Origin: Orientallactaga sibirica
Lineage: Eukaryota > Chordata > Mammalia > Rodentia > Dipodidae
Reading direction: 5' to 3'
Length of the DNA stretch: 64,000 bases
Assembly (NCBI GenBank): GCA_036365145.1
Contig: JAEOAD010001413.1
Coordinates: 2,103,501 to 2,167,500, forward strand
Of this stretch, positions 1 through 11,187 are shown one piece after another (the stretch's first letter is position 1; every line of letters begins with the position of its first letter). A program made the translations under genes and the position numbers. The notes below the pieces were generated by a model, which saw only the letters and a list, made by a program, of their open reading frames with translations, did no database searches and had not been told where the DNA came from.

Positions 1-1510
1 AGAAAGAGATAAAAATTAGAAGGCTTGACCCCGTGAAGGGGCCCAGTCCCAAGTATGACACCCTCCACTCACCTATTATAGAAAACCCTTCTTCCAGCTG
101 GGCGTGGTGGCGCATGCCTTTAATCCCAGCACTTGGGAGGCAGAGATAGGAGGATTGCTGTGAGTTCAAGGCCACCTTGAGACTACAGAGTGAATTCCAG
201 GTCAGACTGGGCTGGAGTGAGACCCTACCTCGAAAAAAAAAAAAAAAAAAGAAAACCCTTCTTCTCACCTTCTTTCTCATCTTAATTCCCACATCATAGT
301 GCTCCCCTGGTGGGTACCAAGATGGATCTCCCTTCTTCTATTTCTTTTTTTTTTTTTTTTTTGGTTTTTCGAGGTGGGGTCTCACTCTGGCCCAGGCTGA
401 CCTGGAATTAACTATGTAGTCTCAGGGTGGCCTTGAACTCACCGCGATCCTCCTACCTCTGCCTCCCGAGTGCTGGGATTAAAGGCGTGCGCCACCACGC
501 CCGGCTTTCTATTTCTTTTTAAATAGTGCTGAAATCTTTTTTTAAATTTTTATTAGAGAGCCGGGCGTGGTGGCGCACGCCTTTAATCCCAGCACTCGGG
601 AGGCAGAGGTAGTAGGATCGCCAAGAGTTCGAGGCCACCCTGAGACTACATAGTTAATTCCAGGTCAGCCTTAGAGTGAAACGAAAAAAAAAAAAAAAAC
701 CATAAAAAAAAAAAAAAAATTTTTATTAGAGACAGAGAGAATGGGCGCACAGGGCCTCTAGCCACTGCAAAGGAACTCCAGACACCACCATATGTATCTG
801 GCTTACGTGGGACCTGGAGAATGGAACCTGGGTCCTTAGGCTTTGCAGGCATGTGCCTTAACCGCTAAGCCATCTCTCCAGCCCTATTTTTGTTTTTTGA
901 GGTAGGGTTTCTCTCTAGCCCAGGTTGACCTGGAATTCACTATGTAGTCCTCAGGGTGGCCTTGAAATCACGGTGATCCACCTACCTCTGCCTCCAGAGT
1001 GCTGGGATTAAAAGTGTGCGCCACCACGCCCATCCAAGGCAAACATTTAACTCACTGAGCCATCTCCCTAGCTCTCTTTTTTTATTATGAGACAGGGTCT
1101 CACATAGCACAGGTGAGCCTCGAACTCACTGTGTGGCCAAAGGGTGACCTTGAACTTTTGCCTCCACCTACCAAGTGCTGGTGTTCCAGGCATGCGCCAC
1201 CATGCCCAGTTTACACACTGCTGGGGAATGGAAACCAAGATGTTGTGCATATTGGGCAAGCCCTCTACCAACTGATCTGCATCCCCAGCCCCTGGCTCTG
1301 TCAGCTTGGAGATTAGGTTGATCTTTCTGAGTAGATGGTAAACTCCCTGTGGGCAGGCACAATCGCTCAGAGGTCCACGCATCCAGCATGAAGCTGGACA
1401 CCCAAGAAGAGAACAGCAAACAAATACATTTTCCTAAAGAGGGATTATTCCCTCACAAACCCAGACTGAAAACCTCAGAGCTACCCAGACGAGGTAGAGA
1501 GAACACAGAC
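1..1510. repeat. SLC12A9 intron: SINE cluster
   Basis: B1-like elements at about 96-250 (+), 340-505 (-), 558-718 (+), 890-1037 (-) and a worn one at 1078-1270 (-). A B2-like element lies at 719-883 (-). No exon was found here. The stretch 1320-1510 is unique. Confidence 0.8.
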
Positions 1511-1642
1511 CAGCCCCAAAGACATCCAGAACAGCCTCCACCAGCCCCAGCAGGGAGACCGCACAGCCGCAGACGTTAGCCAGGTAGAACATGAGGCCAA
1601 TGCTGCCGCCGACCTCAGGCCCCAGAGTCCGGCTGATCATGA
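1511..1642 (-). CDS. SLC12A9: SLC12A9 coding exon 3
   Basis: The acceptor TTTTAG precedes base 1642 and the exon is 132 nt. It encodes MISRTLGPEVGGSIGLMFYL and the segment ending VLDVFGA, with the last codon split after G. The donor reads GTCTGT, a sub-optimal site. The next coding exon was looked for leftward to base 1 and not found, so it is outside the window. Confidence 0.9.
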
Positions 1643-3363
1643 CTAAAAGTGGAAGGGCGGGGATGGGGGGGTGAGCGTTAAGGGAAAAGAAACCGAAATG
1701 CAGCATGAGGAAGCTGCCCTCCAGCCCTGGCTCCCTGCATATACCAGCTAGCTCCCCAGAAACAGTGTATCCAGGCATTTAGATTTACAGAAGTTACCAG
1801 TACCCTCAGGACAGGACTTTCTTACTCCTGTTAGGGAAGCCCTCTACTGAGCTACAATAATTTTGACCCTCTTTTTTTTTCTCTCTCTTTTTTTTCGAGG
1901 TAGGGTCTCACTGTAGCCTACGCTAACCTGGAATTCACTAGGTAGCCTCAGGGTGGCCTCGAAATTGCGGAGATCCTCCTACCTCTTCCTCCTGAGTGCT
2001 GGGATTAAAGGCGTGCACCACCACGCCCAGCACTGGCCCCTTTTTCACTTCTTTGTTTGGTTTGTCAAAGCATGGTTTCCTGTAGCCCAGGCTGGCCTTG
2101 AACTCACTACATAGCCAGGGATGACAATGAACTCCTTGATCCTCTGGCTTCCACGCCCCAAGCGCTCTACGACTGAAGGCATGCACGACCACAACCCACT
2201 CTTATTTCTGACACAAGGTCTTGATAAATTGCCCAGGCTGACCTTGAACTTGCCATCCTTCTGCTTCAGCCTCCCAAGTAGCTGGGCTTAGAGGCTTGCA
2301 TCACCACATTTGCCATCTACCTTCCTCATTATCTGCGAAGCGATTATCTAATTCACAGTACTGCCAGGAAAACAGACGGGAGCACTAGCGTATGGGCCAA
2401 AGCTGGTCACCATCCCAGCCTGCTGGCCATCCATTCATCAGAACTCTGCCCTGCTCCCAGCAGATAGAGGATACTGATCCTTTCCCATCTACCCTGGAAA
2501 CACAAAACCACCCAGACCCAGTCCATCCACGTGGGAGGATACAGTAGGCTCCACCCCCTCGCACAGCTCCATTGGTGGCGATGGCGCAGACGGACAGGAC
2601 GGTGAGCGCCAGGATGAAGTAGGCAACTAAGAGCATGGCCATGGCCTGCAGCAGGCCAGCGTGACCCACCACGAACCCTGGGAAGAGGGCAAAGCAGGTC
2701 AGAAAAGGTGCTTACATCTCTGGCCCCCTACCTCCACCCCCACTGGGTGACCGAGTTCCCACATACAGTCCATCCACTCACATCTACTAAGGACCCTCCC
2801 TAACCTCACCCAATCCCCTGCCCAGTATATTGCTCCCCCAGCCACCCCCCTCCCGGCCGCCGCCCCAACTCACCAATCCTCAGGAAGACAACTATACTGA
2901 ACATGGACAAGACAGTGGGCACCACTACACCCAGGAAGGTGGGCAGCTTGCGGGCAGACGCAGCTCCAGGACCTCCAGCTCCAGGGACTGCGAAGGCAGC
3001 CCCCTCCTCCCCCAGAAGCCTGTAGGCCAGCAGCGGGGAATTCTCACTGGCCATGACTGAGCGCAGCCACAGGAAAACCACCAATGGGCAATTTGACCTA
3101 CAAAAGAGATGATGTTGTATAGGCCATCACCAAGCCTTCCCTACCCCTAAAAAGTAATCTGAGCCGGGCGTGGTGGCGCACGCCTTAAGTCCCAGCACTT
3201 GGGAGGCAGAGGTAGGAGGACTGCCCTGAGTTCAAGGCCACCCTGAGACTACATAGTGAGTTCCAGGCCAGCCTGAGCAAGAGTGAGACCCTACCTTCAA
3301 AAAACCAAGGGGGGAAAAAAAAAAGTAACCTCACCAACTGCCCAGTTTTCCCCCCCCAGAGCT

Positions 3364-3399
<36 letters not shown>

Positions 3400-4065
3400 A
3401 TGCACGCTCAAAAGAGTATGTGGGGCTGCTAATGGTCCCAGCACTGCCCCACCATCCTGGATCCCAAACCCTTCTTCATGGTTATCAGAGTCCCTTCTAG
3501 CTCCCAGGATCACACCTTCTCCATGTTCCTGAGACTAGGGATGGCAGTGGGTCTGGAATGGGGCACAAATGCTCCTGCCAACTCCAGTCTGTCCCTCTTG
3601 AACTAGAGGTACAAGAGGAAGCACATCTCCCAAAAGGGAAGTTAAGTTACCGATAAACACCCCCTCTTCCCCAGTCTTGAGCCGCCCCTCTCAAGTCCTC
3701 CCCATACAAACGCCACACCCACAGTCAACGTGAAACTTCCAACCCTTTGGAAACCTCACCCATCTCTCTTCCGGAGCCTCATCAGATTTTTCCCATCAAC
3801 ACAAGGCGTTTCCCCGCCCCCTCCGCACCCCGCAAACTCTGTCAACCCAAACAAAGACCTCGAATGCCCAAACAAGAAATGCAGGCCGGTTCACATCACG
3901 ACACTCAGGGCGCCTGAGGTCCTTCGCCCCCCGCCCCTCCACTCACCAGGTCCTGCCCACTTTCTCCAACAACTGGATGCCCGGAGGGGAGGAGGGGGAA
4001 CCAGGATCTGGCCTCTGATGGCCGGGCGCACCCTGCAGCTCGGTGCACGAGGGTGCTCACTCACC
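1511..4065 (-). CDS. SLC12A9: SLC12A9 (CIP1), 5' part of the gene, continues off the left edge
   Basis: SLC12A9 is a member of the cation-chloride cotransporter superfamily. It is a multi-pass membrane protein reported to interact with and modulate NKCC1. The window carries the first three coding exons (448 nt, 149 codons plus one base). Their translation begins MASENSPLLAYRLLGEE, then reads KLPTFLGVVVPTVLSMF (first membrane segment), GHAGLLQAMAMLLVAYF (second) and GSIGLMFYLANVCGCAV (third). These match the known family N-terminus and hold one frame across both introns (189-900 bp scale). Transcription runs leftward from a CpG-island promoter. Head-to-head neighbourhood with EPHB4 is the arrangement expected in mammals. 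No stop or frameshift is visible, so I take it as functional. The remaining exons lie beyond base 1. Confidence 0.93.
1643..2542. repeat. SLC12A9 intron between coding exons 3 and 2
   Basis: A B1-like SINE at about 1870-2030 (-) and a diverged B1-like pair at about 2040-2310 (-). The remainder is unique intron. Confidence 0.75.
2543..2677 (-). CDS. SLC12A9: SLC12A9 coding exon 2
   Basis: The acceptor CCCAG precedes base 2677 and the exon is 135 nt. The translation runs FVVGHAGLLQAMAMLLVAYF and on to CAIATNGAVRGGGAY, a transmembrane segment and following loop typical of the APC/CCC fold. The donor is GTATCC, weaker than consensus, but the phase (TAC T|) is exactly completed by the TC ATG start of the next exon. 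Confidence 0.92.
2874..3097 (-). CDS. SLC12A9: SLC12A9 coding exon 1 (start codon 3054-3052)
   Basis: The exon follows a TTTTGTAG acceptor at 3098 and contributes about 43 nt of 5' UTR before ATG at 3054-3052. It encodes 60 codons plus one base. The hydrophilic N-terminus ends in LGVVVPTVLSMFSIVVFLRI, the first transmembrane segment. The donor after 2874 reads GTGAG. The in-frame ATG that opens MASEN was chosen because it matches the family start; a reading frame continues upstream through non-coding exon sequence. Confidence 0.92.
3098..3946. repeat. SLC12A9 5' UTR intron
   Basis: A B1-like SINE at about 3162-3325 (+) and a (CA)n run of about 31 bp at 3367-3397. The rest, 3400-3946, is unique and leads into the CpG island. 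Confidence 0.75.
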
Positions 4066-4740
4066 ACCCCGAGCACTCAGCGGCTCCGGGGGTGAACCCC
4101 GAGCTCCCGTGGGGGCGCGGGGCTCGGCTACGCGCGGAAAGGGGCGCGCGGCCGGGAAAAAGCCGCGCGGCCGGGAAAAAGCCGGCGGCTACCGGGATGC
4201 CAGGCCTGGAGCCTGCCCCCCCCCACAGCAAAGCATCCCATTGGTCCAGACTCAGGACCCGCCCCGTAGGCGTGGCGAGATGGTGTCTTGCCCCCTCGCT
4301 CCCCCTGCAAGCTGCAGCTCCAACTCCACGTGCGCCCCGGGCATCCTGCAGATGCGCATCTCCAGCCGGGACGTGGTGCTCTCAGGACCCCCGGTGCTAA
4401 CAGACGCCCACCACGAGGACCTGATCTCCTCGGTCGGTCAGAGCTCGGAGGCGTCCCCACGAGGAGTTGCTACCTGGAAGGGGCGTGTGGTGACGGCGGA
4501 AGGTGGCCCTGGAGTGGGCGGGGCCTAGTCACCTGGCTCAGGTACCTCACCCGGAACGGTGACCCACCTCCATCGGCGTCTTCCGGAGTCGTACTTTTCC
4601 AGTCTCTCTCGGACGCCCGGTTCTGATCTCGCCCCTCATCCACAGAGGGGACCCTCCTCGCCACCTTCCTGCGCTCCTCGCTTCGGCCACCCGAGGGAGC
4701 CCTGAGCCCGAGGATTGGGCGCCCGGGAGCGCGAGAGACT
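3880..4740 (-). promoter_or_regulatory. SLC12A9: CpG-island promoter of SLC12A9
   Basis: CpG-dense, SINE-free sequence surrounds the non-coding first exon. Reversed CCAAT boxes (ATTGG) sit at 4240-4244 and 4714-4718. No TATA box is evident, so a dispersed, housekeeping-type start is likely. A tandem duplication of about 19 bp (core gcggccgggaaaaagcc) occurs at about 4147-4185. CpG-rich sequence continues rightward past the expected start, which is compatible with divergent transcription, but nothing recognisable is encoded there. Confidence 0.75.
3947..4065 (-). other. SLC12A9: SLC12A9 non-coding first exon, 3' part with two candidate donors
   Basis: On the minus strand two strong splice donors of the form GTGAGTG are present in the CpG island. 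One would end the exon at base 4065 and the other at base 3947. Either could join the acceptor before base 3097, upstream of the start codon. The transcription start is not visible; a reversed CCAAT box at 4240-4244 suggests it lies roughly at 4100-4200. The exon call is inference from signals and position. Confidence 0.5.
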
Positions 4741-7160
4741 CAGGTCCCGGACTTTCTGCATGGAAACTTGCCCTTGTGCCTCCAGGCTCTGTGATTCCGG
4801 CCTCCAGCGAAGATCATGGAATTTACCCCTGGGGCTTCCGTGTCAATATAAGTCCCATCCACAGCAACGTTAAATGGACTGAATGGATGAGGACCTGAGT
4901 TCGTATCCCCAGCACCCCGTAAATGTTTGTGGTTGTGTGGGTAAAACCGGGGAGTACAAGTGAGAAATCCTGGCTCAGTAAATAAGGTGGAATGTGATGA
5001 GGAAAGTACCGTATATCCACCTCTGGCCTCCCATAGCCAGGCACGCACCACACACAAATACAAAGGGGGAAAAAAGGGTCCAATGAGGGGCTGGAGAGAT
5101 GGCTCAGCGGTTAAGGCGCTTGCCTGCAAATCCTAACGACCTGAGTTCAACTCTCCAATACCAACGTGAAGCCAGATGCACAGAGTGGGCATGCATCCCT
5201 ATATGTCTTTCTTCTATCCCTGTCTGCTTATCTACATGTATATAGATATATTTGGTTTTTCGAGGTAGGGTTTCACTCTGGTCCAGGCTCACCTGGAATT
5301 CACTCTGTATTCGGAGGGTGGCCTCGAACTCAAGACGATCCTCCTACCTCTGCTTTCTGAGTGCTGGGATTAAAGGCGTGTGCCATCATGCCCAGCAAAT
5401 AAATATATTTTTTAGAGCCGGGCATGGTGGTGCACGCCTTTAATCCCAGTACTTGGGGGGCAGAGGTAGGAGGATCGCCATGAGTTCGAGGCCACCCTGA
5501 GACTACATAGTTAATTCCAGGTCAGCCTGGACCAGAGTGAAACCCTACCTCGAAAAACCAAAAAAAAAAAAAAAAATTAAAAATTAAAAAAAGGCAAAGA
5601 GCTGGGCGTGGTGGCACACACTTTTAATCCCAGCATTCGCACCTACATAAACCATAGCTGGGCTTCGTGGTCATATCTGTAATCTCAGCACCTGGGAGGT
5701 TTAGACAGTAGGGTTGCCTCAAGTACAAAGCCACTTTGGGCTAGGTAGCGAAACTCTCTCAAAAAGGAGGGGAATGGGGAGATGGCTCAGTGGTTAAAGG
5801 CACTTGTTCAGCAAGCTCGCCAACTGGAGTTCAGTTCAGACCCACATGAGCCAGATGCACCAGGTGGCACATGCATCTGGAGTTCATCTGCAGTGGCTGG
5901 AGGCCCTAGCATAGCCATTCATATCCTCTCTCTCCTCTCTCTGTCTCCCTCTTTCTCTCTCCCTCTTTCTCTCTCTCTCAAATAAGTGAGATATAGATAT
6001 ATATGGCCAGGCATGGTGGCACACGCCTTTAATCCCAGCACTAGGGAGGCAGAGGTAGGAGGATCACTGTGAATTCAAGGCCACCCTGAGACTACATAGT
6101 GAACTCCAGGTCAACCTGGACTGGAGTGAAACCCTACCTGAAAAACAAACAAATATATATATATATGGCCTTGCATTGTGGTGCACGCTTTTAATCCCAG
6201 CACTCAGGAGACACAGGCAGGAACACCGTGAGTTCAAGGCCACCCTGAGACTAATTCCAGGTCAGCCTGAGCTAGTGAGACCCTACCTCAAGCAGAAAGA
6301 GATAGGAGACACAGAGAGAAGTGAGCATGCCAGGGCCTCTAGCCACTGCAAACTAACTCCAGATGCATGTACCACTTTGTGCATCTGGCTTCACCAGGCT
6401 TTGCAAGCAAATGCTTTTGACTGATGAGTCCCCAGCCCAAGACGGTTTATAAAAGAAGAGGAGGAGGAAAGGGAAAAGGAGGAGGAGAAATAAACCCTCT
6501 AGCTTCACTAGATTTTTTTTTTATTTCATTTATTTTTGGAGAGAGACACAGAGAGAGACAGACAGAGAGGGAGACAGAGATGGGCGCGACAGCAGTCTCT
6601 CAGCTGCTGTGAACGAAATCCAGGGGTGTGCGCCCCCTTGTGGTCAAGTGCAGCATTGCGCCCTTGCGTCACTTTGCATCTGGCTAAACGTGGGACCTGG
6701 AGATTGGAACCAGGTTCTTATGCTTAACAGGCAGGTGTCTTAACCGCTAAGCCATCTCTCCAGCCCACTAGTTTTTTATTTTTATATTTCGGTTTTTCGA
6801 GGTATGGTCTCACTCTAGCCCAGGCTGACCTGGAATTCACTATGTAGTCTCAGGGTGGCCTTGAACTCACGAATATCCTCCTACCTCTGCCTCCCGAGTG
6901 CTGGGATTAAAGGCGTGCAAAACTACCACGTCCGGCTCCAGCTTCACTCGTTCTTAATTGACTTAGCAATCACTACCTTTGGAGGTCATGCACTTTAGCA
7001 ATCCATGATTAGAAGGTAACACCTCTGCTGTGTGGGTTATGAAAAGGGTTACCTAGGTTACTTCACAGGGATGTAAATTCTGCTTGCACTAAAAAAGCCT
7101 GACTCTTCCCATGAACCAGCAAAGTCTTATGGGTGGCTGAAGCAGGATTAGACTGCTTGA
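4741..7160. repeat. Intergenic SINE cluster
   Basis: A worn SINE at about 4870-5080. B2-like elements at 5088-5225 (+), 5770-5990 (+), 6300-6435 (-) and the long form at 6515-6767 (-). B1-like elements at 5252-5395 (-), 5417-5577 (+), 6005-6150 (+), 6166-6295 (+) and 6790-6937 (-). Diverged SINE remains at 5600-5765. Unique sequence at 6940-7160. No gene seen. Confidence 0.75.
6515..6767 (-). mobile_element. Long-subfamily B2-like SINE carrying a CTCF-like core
   Basis: This copy is longer than the common B2-like form because of extra sequence (gtgcagcattgcgcccttgc, then gtcactttgcatc). Within it, 6629-6645 reads tgcgcccccttgtggtca, close to the CTCF consensus core. A sister copy is at 12,480-12,733. 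Confidence 0.75.
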
Positions 7161-7162
7161 CA

Positions 7163-7390
7163 TCTGGGTGCTGAGGATGTGGCTCAGTGGTTAGAAGTGC
7201 TTGCTTAGCATGCATGAAGCACTGGGCTCCATCCCCAGCACCACATGATGGGTGTGGTGACATACACCGGTAATCCCAGCATTCGGGAGGTGGAGGCAGG
7301 GGGATCAGAAGTTCAAGGTCATCCTTGGCTACATAGGGTATTGAGGCCAGCTTGTGCTACTTGATATCCTATATCTCAAAAAAGCCGGAG
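7163..7390 (+). mobile_element. B4-type (ID+B1 chimera) SINE
   Basis: A tRNA-like ID head (gtggctcagtggttagaagt) with the ID tail (ctccatccccagcaccac) is followed directly by a B1-like body (ggtgtggtgacatacaccgg) and an A-rich end. This head-to-body fusion is the B4 layout. Similar copies are at about 15,357-15,500 and 45,998-46,217. Confidence 0.65.
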
Positions 7391-9834
7391 AGGGCTGGAG
7401 AGATGGCTTAGCAGTTAAGGTGTTTACCTATGAAGCCTAAGGACCCAGGTTTGATTCCCCAGTACCCATGTAAGCCAGATGCACAAGGTGGCTCATGAGT
7501 CTGGACTTCCTTTGCAGCGTTAGAAGCCCTGATGTTCCCATTATTTATCCTTCCTCTCTCTCTTTCTCTCTCTCTCTGCCTCTTTCTCACTCTCTCTCTC
7601 AAATAAATAAAATAAAATAAAATAAAATAAAATAAAATAAAATAAAATAAAATAAAATATATTTAAGGGCTGGAGAGATGGCTTAGTGGTTAAACGCTTG
7701 CCTGTGAAGCCTAAGGACTCAGTTCAAGGCTCAATTCTCCAGGACCCATGTAAGCCAGATGCACAAGGGGGTGCATGCATCTGGAGTTCATTTGCAGTGG
7801 CTGAAGGCCCTGGTGCACCCATTCTCTCTCTTTCTACCTGCCCATTTCTGTATCTCTCTTTTTTTTCTCTCTCTCTCGCAAATAAATAAATAAATAATAA
7901 AACATTTAAAAAATATTTTTAAAAGTCAGACATGTACCATATATATATTGGCCTGGCATGGTGGTGCACACCTTTAATCCCAGCACTTGAGAGGCAGAGA
8001 TAGGAGGATCACTGTCTGTTCAAAGGCCACCCTGAGACTACATAGCAAATTCCAGGTCAGCCTGGGCTACAGTGAGACCCTACCTCAAAAAAGCAAAAAA
8101 AAAAAAAAAAAAAAAAAAAAATGGGCTGGGGGCCTGGAGAGAAATGACTTAGCAGTTAAGGCACATGTCTGCAAAGCCTAAGGACCCTGGTTCGATTCTC
8201 CAGGTCCCACATAAACCAGATGCACCAGGGGGCACACGTGTCTGGAGTTCATCTGCAGGGTCTGGCGCACCCATTCTCTCTCTCCCTCTCTCTCTCTTTC
8301 CCTCCTCTCTGTCGCTAATAAATAAATAAATAAAAATAAAATCTTTAAAAAAAAAAAGACCCTCCCTGGAAAAAACAAAAATAAAGGGGGGGATCTCCAA
8401 CAAAGTCATTCTTCCTCTTTATCAGTATATTTTCCTCCCTCATTACTCTGACAACTCTATCCTCCTGGAGTGGAGAAACTCTTTTTTTTTTTTTTTTTGG
8501 TTTTTCGAGGTAGGGTCTCACTCTGGCCCAGGCTGACCTGGAATTCACTATGCAATCTCAGGGTGGCCTTGAACTCATGGCGATCCCCTACCTCTGCCTC
8601 CCAAGTGCTGGGATTAAAGGCATGCACCACCACGCCCGGCTCTTTTTTTTTTTTAATTTTTAATTTTTTAAGTTTTATTTATTGAGTCAGAGAGAGTGAG
8701 AGAGAGACACAAAGAATGGGGCACTTTTTGTATGTAAGTATAAAAGTCAATAAAAAACAATAATTAAAAAAATAAAAATAAAAATAAATCAGGTGGGTTT
8801 TTTTTGTATGTAAGTATAAAAGTCAATAAAAAACAATAATTTAAAAAAAAGAATGGGCACGACAGGGCCTCTAGCCACTGCAAACGAACTTCAGAAGCAT
8901 GCACCACCTTGTGCAGGTGGCTTATGTGGGTTCTGGGCAATCGAACCAGGGTCCTTTGGCTATGCAGGCAAACGCCTTACCCATTAAGCCATCTCTCCAG
9001 GCCGAGGAACTCATTAATGAGCAAAGCTCCCCCTTCTTCCATTCTGTGGTCACTGCACAAAGCCTTCCTTTCTCCCCAACACTCATCTCTCAGGTATTCC
9101 TGTAGGATGAGCATCCAAGACCTGGATTCAGTAATAAACCACCTACTGGCGTCTCTATTCAGACATTCAGACATCAGATGAGCAGCTCAGACATAACGTT
9201 GAGGTTATGCTTGATTTTGTTACTGTTGCTATTTGCAGGGTTGTTTTTTTGTTTTTGTTTTTTTTTTTTTTTTTGGTTTTTCGAGGTACAGTCACTCTAG
9301 CACAGGCTGATCTGTGGTCTCAGGGTGGCCTCCAACTCATGGCGATCCTCCTACTTCTGCCTCCTGAGTGCTGGGATTAAAGGCGTGGGTCACCACTCCC
9401 GGCTTGTTTGCGTTTTTCATATAGGGTTGCCCTATGTATTATTTGCTGTCCTCGTTACATAGCCCAGGCTGGCCTGAAATTTGCAGTGAATCTCTTGTCT
9501 GTTTCCCAAGTACTGAGTTTGCAGGTGTGTGTCACCACACCTGACTTTACATTTGAATGCTCTCTGTCATTCCCACAACCAGCAGGACTTTGTCATTGTA
9601 TTCTTTCTTTCTTTCCTTCTTTTTTATTTCTTTCTTTCTTTATTTATTTTTGGTTTATCAAGGTAGGGTCTTTCTCTAGTCTGGGTTGACCTGGAATTCA
9701 CTATGTGTAGTCTCAGGGTGGCCTTGAACTCACAGCAATCTTCCTACCTCTGCCTCACAAATGCTGGGATTAAAGGCATGCACCACCACACTCAGCTTTT
9801 CTTTTCTTTTCTTTTCTTTTCATTTTCTTTATTT

Positions 9835-9878
<44 letters not shown>

Positions 9879-10253
9879 TTTAGTTTTTCGAGGTAGGGTC
9901 TCACTCTGGCTCAGGCTGACCTGGAATTCACTACGTAGTCTCAGGGTGGCCTCGAACTCTCGACGATCCTCCTACCTCTGCCTCCCGAGTGCTGGCATTA
10001 AAGGCGTGCGCCACCACGCCTGGCTTAATTTTTCTTTCTTTTTTTTTGTTTTGGTTTTTCAAGGTAGGGTTTCACTCTGGCCCAGGCTGACCTGGAATTC
10101 ACTATGTAGTCTCAGGGTGGTCTTGAACTCACGGTGATCCTCCTACCTCTGCCTCCCAAGTGCTGGGATTAAAGGCATGCGCCACCATGCCCAGCTCCCT
10201 CCCTCCTTCCGCCCCTCCCACCCTCCATTCTTTTCTTCTTTTCTTTCTTTCTC

Positions 10254-10289
<36 letters not shown>

Positions 10290-10460
10290 TTTTCTTTCAT
10301 TATTTAGTTATTTATTCTGAGGTAGGGTTGCACTCTAACCCAGGCTGACCTGAAACTCACTCTATAGTCCCAAACTGGCTTTGAACTCACAGCCATCCTC
10401 CTTACCTCCGCCTCCTGAGTGCTGAGATTAAAGGCATGCATCACCATGCCCAGTATTTTG
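7390..10460. repeat. Intergenic SINE cluster
   Basis: B2-like at about 7390-7600 (+), 7670-7900 (+), 8124-8340 (+), 8655-9003 (-, interrupted). B1-like at 7950-8120 (+), 8485-8640 (-), 9260-9403 (-), 9645-9797 (-), 9885-10024 (-), 10050-10195 (-), 10310-10455 (-). An (AAAAT)n tail extends 7601-7658 and (TTTC)n tracts lie at 9797-9880 and 10233-10293. About 230 bp near 9003-9240 are unique. No gene seen. Confidence 0.75.
8655..9003 (-). mobile_element. B2-like SINE interrupted by a duplicated AT-rich insert
   Basis: A minus-strand B2-like element is split after aaagaatggggcac (8711-8724) and resumes at aaagaatgggcac (about 8847-8860), a duplication of about 13 bp. The insert contains a perfect 40-bp direct repeat (8725-8764 and 8801-8840; core tgtatgtaagtataaaagtc) and several AATAAA-like runs. 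Confidence 0.8.
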
Positions 10461-10464
10461 CCTC

Positions 10465-11123
10465 TACTTTCAAAATATGTCTAAGATCCAACACATCCCA
10501 CCCTAGTCCAAGTCCCAGTATCTCTTCCCTACATTATTTCAATAACCCCCACGCTGGCATTCCTGCTTCTGACCTTGAACCTACTTAAATGTCTGCCCTC
10601 AACAGAACAGTTACAGTGATGTTATCAAAGCAATTATCAGGGTTGGGAAGATGGCTTAGCAGTTCAAGGTGCTTGCTTATAAACCTGCCTGTCCAAGTTC
10701 AACTCCCCAGCACCTATATAAACCCTGATGCAAAATAGCATACAAGTCTGTGATCCCAGCACACCTATGACAACTGGAGCAGAAACAGGAGAACCTGGAA
10801 GTCCTCACATAATGTGGCAAGAACAACTCCAAGGAAGGCCTTTTCTCAAGCAAAGTGAAAGAAAAGGAAAAACTCCTTAAGGTTGTCCTCTCACCATGGC
10901 ACACTCATGCCCATACCTGCACATACAGAGGCGCACACACACGCAATTTTAAGAAAAGCATAGACCACCGGGTGTGGTGGCACACACCTTTAATCCCAGC
11001 ACTCGGGAGGCAGAGGCAGGAGCATTGTTGTGAGTCTAAGGCCAGCCTGAGACTATACAGTGAATTCCAGATCAGCCTGGGCTAGAGTGAGACCTTACCT
11101 CAAAAATAAGAAAGAAAGAAACA

Positions 11124-11187
<64 letters not shown>

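Noticed and set aside
4043..4626. Overlapping frames of 110-161 codons in the SLC12A9 CpG island
   Set aside because: High GC lowers stop frequency; the frames overlap on both strands, match no family I know and lack splice signals. A divergent transcript is possible but not supported as protein-coding.
5088..5110. tRNA-gene-like heads (A and B boxes) at many sites such as this one
   Set aside because: They belong to tRNA-derived B2-like, ID and B4 SINEs; none folds with the surrounding sequence into a complete tRNA by eye.
9408..10348. Serine/phenylalanine-rich frames ([12 protein letters not shown] patterns) here and at 11,072-11,305, 46,435-46,695 and 58,438-58,776
   Set aside because: Translations of TTTC/GAAA microsatellites and adjoining B1-like SINEs.
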